Of a stretch of DNA of 64,000 bases, positions 43,924 through 53,190 are shown piece after piece (position 1 is the first letter of the stretch; every line of letters starts with the position of its first letter). The stretch is from positions 1-64,000 of the forward strand of contig NZ_JABBJJ010000013.1 of NCBI RefSeq assembly GCF_012933655.1, written 5' to 3'. Made by a program: the position numbers and the translations under genes. The stretch comes from Pyxidicoccus fallax (GTDB taxonomy: Bacteria > Myxococcota > Myxococcia > Myxococcales > Myxococcaceae). The notes beneath the pieces were generated by a model. The model saw only the letters and a program-made list of their open reading frames with translations, was not told the DNA's origin and did not search any database.

Positions 43924-45743
43924 CTGCCCTCCTCCCGGAGCGGCTCCTGGCCAATCTGGAAGCGCTCCACCACGCCGCGCAAATCCCTCGCCAGCACCAG
44001 CAGGTCCGTGTTGGCGGTGCTCACCTGCTTGGTGGCGTTGAGGCTCTGCTGGGTGATGCGGAGGATGTCCGCCATGGTGTCCGCGAGCTGGTCCGTGCCC
44101 GTCTGCTGCTGCTGCGTGGCCAGAGAGATGCTGCGCACCGAGTCCGACGTCTGCCCGGCCAGGTCGACAATCTGCCGCAGCGACTCGGACACCTGCTGGG
44201 CCAGCGTGGTGCCCGTCTCCACCGCGCGCACGCCGCCCTCCGTCGCGGACACCGCCGCGGCCGAGGCCTCACGCACCTCCTCGATGAGCCCCTCGATTTC
44301 CTTGGTGGACTCCAGCACGTTCTCCGCCAGGCGCCGCATCTCCGCGGCCACCAGCGAGAAGCCCCGGCCCACCTCGCCCGCCTTCGTCCCCTCCAGCTCC
44401 GCGTTGAGCGCCAAGAGGTCCGACTTGTCGGCCACGCCGTTGATGAACTCGACGATTTTTCCAATCTGCTGCACGCGCTTGTTGAGGCGCACCACCGCCG
44501 AGGCGATGGCCCCGTTGTCCTGGCGCATGCGCGACATGGAGCCGAGGAAGTCCTCCGCGCTGCGCTGCCCCTGCTCCGCCGCGCCCAGCGTGCGGTGGGC
44601 AATCTCCGACACCGACGTCGCGTTCTCGGCGATCTGCCGCGCCGAGCGCGCCAGCTCCTCCGTGGTGGCGCTCGTCTCGTCCAGCGAGCTGGCCTGCTCC
44701 GTGGCCCCCGCCTCGTAGCGCCCGGAGGTGGAGAGAATCTCCTCCGTGGTGGCCGAAATCTGCGCCCCGGCGCGCTGGAGCTGGGACATGACGTCCGCCA
44801 GGTGCGCGCGCATGGTGGAGAAGGCGGCGGACACGTCCCAGATTTCGTCCTCGGCCGGCACCACGCGTGGGCTGGCCAGGTCGCCCTCGGCGATGCGGCG
44901 CGCCTCGCTGGACAGCTCGCGAAGGGGCCGGCCCAGCAGCGTGCCGCCCAGCCACGCGGTGGTCAGCGCCAGCCCGAAGACGAGCACCACCAGGAGGCCG
45001 CCCGAGGTGAGCGCCTCCATGCGCAGCGTGTCCGCCAGCAGCAGCTGGGTGCTGGAAGTGGACTCCGCCATCAGCTGGTCCAGCAGGCGCCTGCCCAGCG
45101 CGGAGGCGAGCCGCTGGGACAGCACCGCGGGCGTCACCACGCAGATGAAGGTGAAGGCCACCAGCCGCGCGCGAATCTCTCCCCGCCGGGGCATGGCCGC
45201 GATGAGCTGCGCGTGCGTCATGCCCAGCTCCGCCAGCCAGAGGACGATCCGCCGCGAGCGGAGGATGACGATGCAGTGGACGAGCAGCGAGGTGAGCGGC
45301 CCGAACATCAGCCCCAGTCCGGCGATGCGGAGCGCCACGCCGCCGTCCACCCTGCCCGAGCTCCACATGACGGCGCCCAGGGAGATGGTGGTGAGCAGCC
45401 ACAGCCCCAACGAGCCGAGGAAGGCCTCGTCCGGTGCCCGCGTCACCTCCCCCACCGCCGCCGCCAGCTTCTCCGGCGTGGAGGGCGAATCCCCGCGCTC
45501 CAGCCCGCGCAGCGTGCGCACCCGCCCCAGCGAGCCCACCGCGCCCACCAGCATGGCCAGCACGGACAGCAGGCCGCCCGCCAGCGCGAAGAACTCCAGC
45601 CGCTCGCCCTCGAGCTCTTCGGCCAGGGTGAGCGACGCGAAGTACAGGCTGAGCATCGCGCCCACCGCGTTCGCCAGGGGCACGGGGACCATCAGATGCC
45701 GGCTGAAGGAGGCCCGCCGGGGGCCCTTGATGGAATCTCTCAT
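43920..45743 (-). CDS. Methyl-accepting chemotaxis protein, six-helix membrane part
   Basis: 607 residues. The N-terminal ~300 residues contain about six hydrophobic helices (near 20-40, 50-75, 110-130, 140-165, 190-210 and 250-275) with no large periplasmic sensor, then HAMP (RPLRELSSEARRIAEGD). The signalling hairpin carries EFINGVADKSDLLALNAELEGTKAGE, interrupted here at its conserved tip residues. ATG 45743 starts MRDSIKGPRR, with a purine-rich site just upstream. It is paralogous to the next gene. It would sense membrane state or act as a receptor without an external ligand domain. Confidence 0.88.
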   Translation of the reverse strand: MRDSIKGPRRASFSRHLMVPVPLANAVGAMLSLYFASLTLAEELEGERLEFFALAGGLLSVLAMLVGAVGSLGRVRTLRGLERGDSPSTPEKLAAAVGEVTRAPDEAFLGSLGLWLLTTISLGAVMWSSGRVDGGVALRIAGLGLMFGPLTSLLVHCIVILRSRRIVLWLAELGMTHAQLIAAMPRRGEIRARLVAFTFICVVTPAVLSQRLASALGRRLLDQLMAESTSSTQLLLADTLRMEALTSGGLLVVLVFGLALTTAWLGGTLLGRPLRELSSEARRIAEGDLASPRVVPAEDEIWDVSAAFSTMRAHLADVMSQLQRAGAQISATTEEILSTSGRYEAGATEQASSLDETSATTEELARSARQIAENATSVSEIAHRTLGAAEQGQRSAEDFLGSMSRMRQDNGAIASAVVRLNKRVQQIGKIVEFINGVADKSDLLALNAELEGTKAGEVGRGFSLVAAEMRRLAENVLESTKEIEGLIEEVREASAAAVSATEGGVRAVETGTTLAQQVSESLRQIVDLAGQTSDSVRSISLATQQQQTGTDQLADTMADILRITQQSLNATKQVSTANTDLLVLARDLRGVVERFQIGQEPLREEGS

Positions 45744-45750
45744 GGCCCCC

Positions 45751-47541
45751 TCACGCCTCCTCGGTGGCACCCACGTGGAAGCGCTCCACCACCCGCTTCA
45801 AATCACGCGCCAGCGCGGCCAGGTCCGCGTTGGCCGCGGCCATCTGCTTGGTGGCCGCCGAGTTCTGCTCGGTGACGCGGAGGATGTCGCCCATGGCGGC
45901 GGCGAGCTGGTCCGTGCCCGTCTGCTGCTGCTGCGTGGCCAGCGAGATGCTGCGCACCGCGTGGGACGTCTGCCGCGCCAGCTCCAGGATGAGGCTCAGG
46001 CTCTCGTCCACCTGCGCCGCCAGCACCGTGCCCGCCTCCGTCGTCTTCAGCCCCGCCTCGGTGGCCATCACCGCCGCGTGCGTCGCGTCGCGAATCTCCT
46101 CGATGAGCTGTTCAATCGCCTTGGTGGAGCGGATGACGTTCTCCGCCAGGCGCCGCATCTCCGCGGCCACCAGCGAGAAGCCCCGGCCCACCTCGCCCGC
46201 CTTCGTGCCTTCCAGCTCCGCGTTGAGCGCCAGCAGGTCCGACTTGTCGGCAATCTCGTTGATGAACTCCACCACCTTGCCAATCTGCTGCACGCGCTTG
46301 TTGAGGCGCACCACGGCATCGGCGATGGCCTGGTTGTCATGCTTCATGCGCTGCATGGCGCCCAGGAAGGCGGCGGCGCCGCGCTGGCCCGTCTGCGCGG
46401 CGGTGAAGGTCGTCTCGGCGATGGCGGACACGGACTCGGCGTTGCCGGCAATCTGCTGCGCCGAGCGCGCCAGCTCCTCCGTGGTGGCGCTCGTCACGTT
46501 GAGCGAGCCGGCCTGCTCGTCCGCGCCGGACTCCTGCTCGCCAGAGGTGGCCACGAGCTGCTCGGTGGTGGTGGATATCTGCAGGCCGGCGCGGCGCAGT
46601 TGGAGGAGCGCCTGCCCGAGCTGCGCCTGCATCTGCGCGAAGGCGGCCGAGGTGGCCCACACCTCGTCCTCCGCGGCGATGACGCGCGGCGGGCGCAGGT
46701 CTCCCTGGGCGATGCGCGTGGCGTCCTCCGTTATCGAGCGCAGCGGCTCGGCGATGACGGTGCCGCCCAGGTAGGCGGTGAGCATCACCAGCAGGGTGAC
46801 GAGCCCCGCCACCCCCATGCCCCGGCCGTCATGGGCCGCCTCGAAGGCGGCTTCCCGGACCTCGCGGTCGGACGACGCCACCACCTGGTCCACGGCCCGG
46901 AGCGTGCGGGAGACGGACGCGTCCAGGATGAAGATGGACGGGCACAGCACGGCGATGGCGATGAAGAGCACCATGCGCCGGCGGATGTGCATGCGCCGGG
47001 GCGGCGCCGCGGCCACCACCTCCAGCGGGGACAGCCCCTGCGCGGCAATCACCTCCACCGCCCGGCGCCCGCGGCGCGCCACCAGCAGGTAGACGAGCAG
47101 CGCGCTCAGCGGCCCCAGCGAGGCGCCCATCAACACGATGCGCAGCCCCAGCGTCCACGACGTGCCCGCCAGCGGCACGAAGACCAGGGCCATCAGCAGC
47201 GAGCCGCCCAGCCAGTTCTGGAGGATGAAGGCGAAGCAGCGCTCGGGAAAGGCGCGGGCCTCCAGGAGCGCGGTGCGCAGGTACTCCGGCGTGGGCCGCA
47301 GCCGTCCCTCGCCCAGCGCCGCCAGCGTGCGCAGCACCCGCCGGGCATTCAGGTGGAGCAGCCACAGCGAGCCCGTCAATGACGCGGACACGAGCGCCAG
47401 GAGCAGGCCCCAGGCCCCTTGCGGCACGGCGGTCGTCAGCCACCCGTGCAAGAGCGCCAGCACGATGCCCGCGCCACTGCCCAGCAACGCGGGCAGCGAC
47501 ATCCACCGCGCCAGCCCCGAGAGTCCCTCCGGCGCCTTCAT
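45751..47541 (-). CDS. Methyl-accepting chemotaxis protein, six-helix membrane part (paralogue)
   Basis: 596 residues. It has the same plan as its downstream neighbour: six hydrophobic helices in the first ~270 residues, HAMP (EPLRSITEDATRIAQGD) and a near-identical cytoplasmic hairpin (VVRLNKRVQQIGKVVEFI, then VGRGFSLVAAEMRRLAENV). The two were probably made by tandem duplication. The start ATG 47541 (MKAPEGLSG) overlaps the CheW stop by 4 bases; longer in-frame starts would lie inside the cheW gene. It is a receptor feeding the CheA of this operon. Confidence 0.88.
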   Translation of the reverse strand: MKAPEGLSGLARWMSLPALLGSGAGIVLALLHGWLTTAVPQGAWGLLLALVSASLTGSLWLLHLNARRVLRTLAALGEGRLRPTPEYLRTALLEARAFPERCFAFILQNWLGGSLLMALVFVPLAGTSWTLGLRIVLMGASLGPLSALLVYLLVARRGRRAVEVIAAQGLSPLEVVAAAPPRRMHIRRRMVLFIAIAVLCPSIFILDASVSRTLRAVDQVVASSDREVREAAFEAAHDGRGMGVAGLVTLLVMLTAYLGGTVIAEPLRSITEDATRIAQGDLRPPRVIAAEDEVWATSAAFAQMQAQLGQALLQLRRAGLQISTTTEQLVATSGEQESGADEQAGSLNVTSATTEELARSAQQIAGNAESVSAIAETTFTAAQTGQRGAAAFLGAMQRMKHDNQAIADAVVRLNKRVQQIGKVVEFINEIADKSDLLALNAELEGTKAGEVGRGFSLVAAEMRRLAENVIRSTKAIEQLIEEIRDATHAAVMATEAGLKTTEAGTVLAAQVDESLSLILELARQTSHAVRSISLATQQQQTGTDQLAAAMGDILRVTEQNSAATKQMAAANADLAALARDLKRVVERFHVGATEEA

Positions 47542-47906
47542 GCCGCCTCCCCGACGAGCCCTCGCAGGAAGCGCTCGAAGTCCACCAGCCCCATCAGCGG
47601 CCAGAGCTTTCCCTGCACCAGGACGAAGCCCTGGAGGCTGCCGCCCGAGGCGCGCACCGCCACAGCCGGCGCGGGCAGCACCGGGTGGGCCTCCGCCTCG
47701 ATTTCGAGCGTGTCCACGCCCACCGCGCCTCCGGCGGCGGACACCAGCACGCGCGCGGCGCCGTCCGGTGAATGGAAGGCGCGCCGGGCCGAGGGCGCCG
47801 CCCACCCTTCCGGCGAGGTGATGGAGGCCACCTCGTGCGCGTGGAACGCGAGGCGATGGGGCCCCGCGTGGCACAGGAGCATGCCCCGGACGCTGAGGGG
47901 GACCAT
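47538..47906 (-). CDS. Small CheW-like coupling protein
   Basis: 122 residues, shorter than typical CheW (about 150). The pattern of a CheW fold is visible (LLCHAGPHRLAFHAHEVASITSP, LQGFVLVQGKLWPLMGLVDFERFL) but divergent. The conserved linkage residues for CheA binding are not all evident, so it may be a partner specialised for this cluster. The four-base overlap with the MCP and 3-base spacing to the other cheW show one operon. Confidence 0.65.
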   Translation of the reverse strand: MVPLSVRGMLLCHAGPHRLAFHAHEVASITSPEGWAAPSARRAFHSPDGAARVLVSAAGGAVGVDTLEIEAEAHPVLPAPAVAVRASGGSLQGFVLVQGKLWPLMGLVDFERFLRGLVGEAA

Positions 47907-47909
47907 GGC

Positions 47910-48344
47910 TCAGGCCCCCTGGCTGAGGTGGTCGAAGAGGCCTTCGGGGTCGATGACGGCCACGTCCCGGGGGCCGCTCTTGGCGGGGCCGCGCAGGTGG
48001 ACGTGGACGCCGGTGGGGCCCAGGGGCTCCAGCGTGCCCGTCACCGGGGAGACGCCGGCCACCGTGCTGGCCGTGAGGGCGAGGGTGCCGCGCGGCAGGC
48101 GAACCAGCACCGCCCGCCGCGAGGACTGACTGGCCCCGCCCACCAGCAGGCCCATGTCCACCACCGGGATGACCTCTCCACGGTGGGCGAACACGCCGAG
48201 CAGGTGGGCCGGGGCACCGGGCACCCGCGTGAGCTCGGGGAAGGTGACGACCTCCGCCGCGCTCTCCGCGGGTACCGCGTACCAGCTGCTGCCGCAGGCG
48301 AAGACGAGATAGGACTGACGCGCTTCAGGCTCGTGGACGGCCAT
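47910..48344 (-). CDS. cheW: CheW coupling protein
   Basis: 144 residues of CheW type: SYLVFACGSSWYAVPAESAAEVVTFPELTRVPGAPAHL (start of the fold), then GVFAHRGEVIPVVDM, the most conserved CheW segment. It links receptors to CheA. It is preceded by the OmpA-like lipoprotein gene (22-base gap), which suggests a shared transcript. Confidence 0.85.
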   Translation of the reverse strand: MAVHEPEARQSYLVFACGSSWYAVPAESAAEVVTFPELTRVPGAPAHLLGVFAHRGEVIPVVDMGLLVGGASQSSRRAVLVRLPRGTLALTASTVAGVSPVTGTLEPLGPTGVHVHLRGPAKSGPRDVAVIDPEGLFDHLSQGA

Positions 48345-48366
48345 GAGGCGCGCAGCCTACCTCAGA

Positions 48367-49119
48367 CTAGCGCTCGAACTCGACGCGGCGGTTCTCGGAC
48401 CAGGCATCTTCCGAGGAAGCGTTGCTGGCGGGGCGGGTCTCACCATAACCCACCGTGTTGAGCTGCTTCGCCGGGACGCCCAGGTCCGTCAGGTAGCGCT
48501 TCACGGACGCGGCGCGGCGGTTGGAGAGCTGGAGGTTGTACTCCTCGGTCCCCCGCTCGTCGGCGTGGCCGGCGAGCGTGAGGCGGCCCTGCTGGCCGGT
48601 CTTCATGCAGTTGGCCAGGTCGGACAGGCGCTGCTGGGCCTCGGAGGACAGGGAGGACTCGTTGAAGCCGAAGCGGATGGGGCTCCAGTCGCAGCGGTCC
48701 GCGGCGGCCGTCACGCACTTGCCGGCCTGGCACTCCTGGCCCTCACCGCAGTCGGTGTTGGCGGAGCAGGTGTCCGTGGGGGCCTGGCAACGGCCGGCCT
48801 GGCACTTGCCGCCACCGGGGCACGCCGTGTCGTCCTTGCACTGGGCCTCGGCGCACTTGCCGGCCTCACAGATGCGGCCATCGCCACAGGCCGCGTCCGT
48901 GGTGCACTCGGGCGGCTTGGGGGCGCACTTGTTGTTCTGGCAGGTGAAGCCCTCCTTGCAGTTCGCGTCGGTCGCGCACTCCTGGCACGTCCCCTGGACG
49001 CAGACCTCGCCCCGCTCGGTGCAGGTCGAGTCGTCCTTGCAGTTGGGGTACGAAGGGGGGCAGCCGGTCAGCACGGCCATGGCGAGGGAGAGCCCCGCCC
49101 AAAGGGTAATCCGACGCAT
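48367..49119 (-). CDS. OmpA-family (Pal-like) lipoprotein with Cys-rich repeats
   Basis: About 250 residues. Lipoprotein signal (WAGLSLAMAVLTGC), then ~110 residues with repeated Cys motifs of the CxxDxxC...GxxC...G.C kind (for example ATDANCKEGFTCQNNKC), then a peptidoglycan-binding OmpA domain (IRFGFNESSLSSEAQQRL, GHADERGTEEYNLQLSNRRA, ENRRVEFER). ATG 49119 is favoured because GGAGG lies 4 bases upstream; ATG 49122 is adjacent. Being first in the chemosensory operon, it may tie signalling to the outer membrane. The Cys repeats resemble other myxobacterial surface proteins. Confidence 0.82.
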   Translation of the reverse strand: MRRITLWAGLSLAMAVLTGCPPSYPNCKDDSTCTERGEVCVQGTCQECATDANCKEGFTCQNNKCAPKPPECTTDAACGDGRICEAGKCAEAQCKDDTACPGGGKCQAGRCQAPTDTCSANTDCGEGQECQAGKCVTAAADRCDWSPIRFGFNESSLSSEAQQRLSDLANCMKTGQQGRLTLAGHADERGTEEYNLQLSNRRAASVKRYLTDLGVPAKQLNTVGYGETRPASNASSEDAWSENRRVEFER

Positions 49120-49337
49120 CATTCCTCCCGAATTCATGAAAAACGAAAGCACGCCCGCTCGTTCGGGCACGTGCGTCGCGTCTAGTCGCAGTCCCGAAAC
49201 GAGTCAAAGCATTTGTCCCGTCTCAGACACCCCGGGCGCGCCCCGAAACCCTTGAATCTCCAAATATTTTCCGTGAAATTGTGTCACTGACCCACGCGGT
49301 GGCCGCGAGCCGTGGCCCGCCGTCGGGAGCGCCCTCC

Positions 49338-50852
49338 ATGCCCGCCTCCGTCCTCATCGTCGACGACGAGAAGAACATCCTCCTCACCCTGAGCCAGTCG
49401 CTGCAGCTGGCGGGGTATCAGACGCACCTGGCCAGCAGCGGGCAGGTGGCGCTGGACGTGGTGAGCGCACGGCCGGTGGACGCGGTGTTGATGGACGTGA
49501 AGATGCCGGACATGGACGGGCTGACGGCGCTGGCGCGGCTGACGGAGCTGAAGCCGGAGCTGCCGGTCATCATGATGTCGGGGCACGGCACCATCGACAC
49601 GGCGGTGAAGGCGACGCAGCTGGGGGCGCGGGACTTCCTGGAGAAGCCCATCGCCCGCGAGCGGATGCTGGTGGCGCTGCGCAACGTGCTCAAGCACCAG
49701 GCGGCCATGGAGGAGCTGCAGGAGCTGCGGGCGCAGCTCGGGCGCTACGACATGGTGGGCAGCGGGCCGGCCATGCAGCGCATCTTCTCGTTGATTCAGC
49801 GCACGGCGCCCTCGGAGGGGCGGGTGCTGATCACCGGTGAGAACGGCACGGGGAAGGAGCTGATTGCCCGGGCGCTGCATCAGAATTCACGGCGCAAGGG
49901 CCAGCCGTTCGTGAAGCTCAACTGCGCGGCGGTGCCGCACGAGCTCATCGAGAGCGAGCTGTTCGGACACGAGAAGGGCGCCTTCACGGGCGCGGTGAGC
50001 GTGCGCCGGGGCAAGTTCGAGCTGGCGCACGAGGGCACGCTGTTCCTCGACGAGATTGGCGACATGCCTCCGGCGATGCAGGCGAAGCTGTTGCGCGTGC
50101 TGCAGGAGGGTGAGCTGGAGCGCGTGGGCGGGGCGGAGACGCTCAAGGTGGACGTGCGCGTCATCGCGGCGACGAACAAGAACCTGGAGAAGGAGATCGC
50201 CGCCGGGCGGTTCCGCGAGGACCTGTATTACCGCATCAACGTCGTCCAGATTCACTCGCCGCCGCTGCGCGAGCGGCGGGAGGACCTGCCGGACCTCATC
50301 AACACGTTCCTCGGCGAGGCCTGCGCGAAGAATGGACGCCGGCCGCTGACGCTGTCACCCGAGGCGCTCGCGGTGATGAGCGCGTATGACTATCCGGGCA
50401 ACGTGCGTGAGTTGCGCAACCTGGTGGAGCGGCTGGCGATTCTGTGTGAAGGGCCGGTGATCAGCCGGACGGATGCGCTGGAATTGCTGCCCCGGGGACG
50501 GGCGGTGGTGGTGCCTCCGGTGGTGGAGAACGGCACGGCGGCCGTGGCGGCTCCGCCCTCCCCCATGCCTTCCGAGGCCGAACTCATGGTGGCGGCCAGC
50601 ACTCCCGCTCCGGCGCTCGCGACGCCGGCTCCGACGGCGGCTCCGGCACCGGCTCCGACGGGCTTCCGCCCCCGGGTGGACCGGACCTTCCGTGAGCAGG
50701 TGGAGGACGCGGAGCGGGAAATCATCCTCCACGTGCTCGCGCACACGCACGACAACGTGACGGAAGCGGCGCGGATCCTCGACCTGGAGCGTGGGCACTT
50801 CTACAAGAAGATGAAGGCCCTGGGCCTGCGGCGCGGGCAGTCGGAGTCGTAA
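49338..50852 (+). CDS. Sigma-54-dependent NtrC-type response regulator
   Basis: 504 residues from ATG 49338 (GGGAG 8 bases upstream). Receiver with Asp53 ([12 protein letters not shown]), AAA+ domain with Walker [10 protein letters not shown], the GAFTGA loop, Walker B FLDEIGDM and [10 protein letters not shown], an Ala/Pro-rich linker (about 390-450), then a Fis-type helix ([26 protein letters not shown]). An in-frame GTG 49281 is less likely. It is divergent from the OmpA/che operon. No kinase gene is adjacent. It could be one of the several Nla-type regulators of myxobacteria; I do not assign which. Confidence 0.9.
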   Translation: MPASVLIVDDEKNILLTLSQSLQLAGYQTHLASSGQVALDVVSARPVDAVLMDVKMPDMDGLTALARLTELKPELPVIMMSGHGTIDTAVKATQLGARDFLEKPIARERMLVALRNVLKHQAAMEELQELRAQLGRYDMVGSGPAMQRIFSLIQRTAPSEGRVLITGENGTGKELIARALHQNSRRKGQPFVKLNCAAVPHELIESELFGHEKGAFTGAVSVRRGKFELAHEGTLFLDEIGDMPPAMQAKLLRVLQEGELERVGGAETLKVDVRVIAATNKNLEKEIAAGRFREDLYYRINVVQIHSPPLRERREDLPDLINTFLGEACAKNGRRPLTLSPEALAVMSAYDYPGNVRELRNLVERLAILCEGPVISRTDALELLPRGRAVVVPPVVENGTAAVAAPPSPMPSEAELMVAASTPAPALATPAPTAAPAPAPTGFRPRVDRTFREQVEDAEREIILHVLAHTHDNVTEAARILDLERGHFYKKMKALGLRRGQSES

Positions 50853-51468
50853 CCCCCTGCATTTCCTGCTCCTTTCTGGTGCTACGTTGGCGGGCAGCCG
50901 TGATGGCTGGTGCCCGTGTGTCTGCGGTGTGCTCGGCCGCTGCGACGTCCACTAGACGAGTCGCGGCAACGCGGTTCGCTTGGTGCTCCACGTCCCGGCC
51001 CACGTAGTACGTGGCGGTGACTGCCGAGGTGGAGTGGCCTGCGAGCTGCTGGGCGGTGGCGATGTCGCCGCCTGTATCCCGAATCAGGTGGGTGATGAAC
51101 GTCTTCCGGAGGGTATGGAACGTGGTGCCCTTGGGGAGTTCCACGCCAGCGCGCTTTGCGATTTTCCGAATCAAGCGAGACACGTGCCACGCCTCATCCC
51201 GCATGCCGCCCTTTCGAGGCGCGGGGAACACCAGCTCCGACGTCGCCGCCTTGCGGGCCCGCTCAATCTCCGGCAGCAGAACCGGGTGCAGCGGCACCTT
51301 CCTCTCCTTGCTGCCCTTCGTGGTGCTACGGCTCCAGCTGCGCCGGTAGTGCACGGTACCAGTGGGACCATCATCCAGCCGGAAGTCATCCCACAGCAGT
51401 CCACCGAACTCGCCTCGGCGGCCCCCGGTGAGCGCGGCAAGATCCACTGCCGCACCTCGTGGCGGCAC
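50722..51468 (-). pseudogene. Tyrosine recombinase (integrase), catalytic half only
   Basis: The frame encodes the C-terminal catalytic domain of a phage-type integrase: ALTGGRRGEFGGLLWDD (first Arg), KGSKERKVPLHP (Lys), FHTLRKTFITHL (His-x-x-Arg) and LAGHSTSAVTATYY (His, then Tyr). The N-terminal arm- and core-binding domains are missing; no coding continuation lies to the right. The last ~43 codons (50852 down to 50722) run antisense through the 3' end of the response regulator gene, so the C-terminus is probably host-derived or artificial. Myxophage Mx8 is known to carry its attachment site inside its integrase gene; something similar could explain the overlap. It is probably inactive. Confidence 0.75.
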
Positions 51469-51771
51469 ATCTAGGGGACATGGAGCGCATTCTCCGCATA
51501 GCCCTCAAGAATCCGTGAGCCGTGATTCACGCCGCTCTTGTGCGACCGAGGCGGCACCCCGTGCCCGCACGGGCGGGGCCTCGTCGTGGTGGTGGGCGGG
51601 CCCAAGTGCAATGCGGCTCAGGGCCGATCAACCCCGCCCTTCATTCACTACACCCGCCGGGCATGGGGCTCGGCGGGGCAGTTCTCACGGCGCGACGTTG
51701 GCGCCACCCACGGGCCCGGCTCGGGGCGTCCCCCCACCGGGGCCGGGCCCGCGTCTTTCTGGAGGTGCACC
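51469..51771. other. Intergenic stretch with hairpin-bearing repeat (copy 1 at 51649-51694)
   Basis: No gene is supported here. The segment 51649-51694 (ACACCCGCCGGGCATGG...) recurs at 63914-63959 with about 40 of 46 bases equal and contains an inverted CCGCCGG/CGGCGGG pair around GCATGG. Another hairpin, CCCGTG-CCCG-CACGGG, is at 51558-51573. The repeat lies about 80 bases upstream of the next gene start. Confidence 0.5.
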
Positions 51772-52689
51772 ATGTCGATGTGTCCGCAGGGCCCGGCGCT
51801 GCCGGAAGAGGCTGTGACGTGCAAGCACAAGTCGGGAGCGCGGTTCGGCTGCCCCGCGTGTGTGCGCCGCGTCCGCGCTGGCTACCCGGAGTTCCCTCTG
51901 CAGGTGACGCGGGACAGGAAGGCGAAGCCGGGCCCCGTCAGCGTGCCCTGGCCGGTGGCGGAGCGCGCGTGGGCGACGTACTCGCAGCTCTACGGGCGAG
52001 AGCGGAGCGTCGAGCGCCTCGCGGAGCGCGGTGGTTTCGACTGGGCGGAGATGGACAGCCTGCTTCCTGGCTGGCGCGAGGCCACCGACGCGTGGAAGCG
52101 GCTGGAGTTCGAGGCTGCCGTGCTCCGTGAGCAGAATGGCACCCTCGGTGCCCAGCTCTCAGAGGCGCGCGGGCGGGTGGTCACGCTGGAGTCCCGGCTG
52201 GAGCAGGTGGGCACCGCCGTGCAGCTCGGTGCCGACTACGACGCGGTGACGCGCGAGGCGGCGCGGGAGCAGGCGCGAGACTTGGCCCGAGAACTCGACG
52301 CCGCGCTGGCCAGCGTCGAGGCGCTCCAGTCCAAGGTGGCGGAGCTGGAAGCTGCGCTGGAGCTGGCGCTCGCAGTGGGGCGCCCGGCTCCGTCCCCCTT
52401 GAACGTTTGGTGCGGCCTGGAAGGAGACGAAGGTGAGGCGACGCCGCGAGCGCGCATCGCCCCGACCCGTTCACCCGAGGTGCCCACGTTGGCCCGTCCC
52501 GAGGAGCGCCCCTCCCGTGGCGGAACACGTTACGCGCGCGGTGGCATGCGGGGCGAAAGACGCTGCAATGGCCGCTGCCTGCTCGGAACGAACCGGTGTC
52601 GGGCCGTTCGACGCGGCAGTCCCCCGTTACCGCAGAAGGGTCTTGACGTGGCCCTTGCTACTTCTCCCGGTTGGCGAGACCCGCGATGA
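51772..52689 (+). CDS. Hypothetical protein with Cys-rich start and coiled coil
   Basis: About 305 residues from ATG 51772, which has GGAGG 6 bases upstream. The N-terminus carries two close cysteine pairs (VTCKHKSGARFGCPACVRRVR), suggesting a zinc site. Residues ~105-205 form a strong coiled coil (LEFEAAVLREQNGTLGAQLSE and following heptads). The last ~90 residues are Arg/Pro-rich and may be unstructured or a misread tail, since they overlap the end of a convergent gene. No family is recognised. It lies within the mobile region. Confidence 0.5.
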   Translation: MSMCPQGPALPEEAVTCKHKSGARFGCPACVRRVRAGYPEFPLQVTRDRKAKPGPVSVPWPVAERAWATYSQLYGRERSVERLAERGGFDWAEMDSLLPGWREATDAWKRLEFEAAVLREQNGTLGAQLSEARGRVVTLESRLEQVGTAVQLGADYDAVTREAAREQARDLARELDAALASVEALQSKVAELEAALELALAVGRPAPSPLNVWCGLEGDEGEATPRARIAPTRSPEVPTLARPEERPSRGGTRYARGGMRGERRCNGRCLLGTNRCRAVRRGSPPLPQKGLDVALATSPGWRDPR

Positions 52690-52894
52690 GGGCGACCGTC
52701 CCGAGGACCGCAGCGACCTTCCCGGACTTCGACTCGGTCACCCAATGCCAGAGCGCAGGCAGCAGTCCGCGCTTCGGGTCTGTGACGTCCCGATGGGCGA
52801 TGAAGATGCCGTTCGCCTGCTGGTGCAGGTGGATGCGGCTACCGTCATTGAGCGACAGGACCCAGTCATCCACTTGGCCGTCTGGTTCCGCCAT
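52658..52894 (-). CDS. Small hypothetical protein with C-terminal hydrophobic helix
   Basis: From ATG 52894 it encodes 78 residues (MAEPDGQVDDWVLSLND...); in-frame starts at 53029 or 53062 would lengthen it to as many as 134. The middle (VLSLNDGSRIHLHQQANG) looks like a beta-rich fold, and the end (GKVAAVLGTVALIAGLANREK) is a membrane-type helix. Its tail overlaps the end of the convergent gene by about 30 bases. No family is known; such small proteins are common in prophage-like DNA. Confidence 0.4.
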   Translation of the reverse strand: MAEPDGQVDDWVLSLNDGSRIHLHQQANGIFIAHRDVTDPKRGLLPALWHWVTESKSGKVAAVLGTVALIAGLANREK

Positions 52895-53190
52895 TGGTGG
52901 ACGCTCGAAACCAGCGTGTTGCGGATGCGGCAGCCATGGTGGCGCAGTCACCCGCTGCCCGGCGGCGAGCCGGAGCCAGTGCGACCTCACCCAATCCAGC
53001 CATGCAGCTTGCGGCCCAGCCCACTGCATTACGTACATACCCGCACCTCGCGTAAGGGCCACCCCAAGACTTGAGGTGTGGCCATGTCCACTCTACGTAA
53101 AGCAGCGCGAGTCACGTGCAAGGCGCCACTTCGTCTTTTCGGACGAGTCGGCCTGAACGACGCCTGGAAATCCCAGGGAGGGATGACGCC

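Noticed and set aside
44728-47382. 884-residue plus-strand frame
   Set aside because: Antisense to the two MCP genes, whose domains are unambiguous.
50860-51000. tRNA gene as the integrase attachment site
   Set aside because: No cloverleaf or tRNA-like sequence is seen at the junction.
52433-53074. 213-residue plus-strand frame
   Set aside because: Arg/Pro-rich, lacks a ribosome site and overlaps two more plausible frames.
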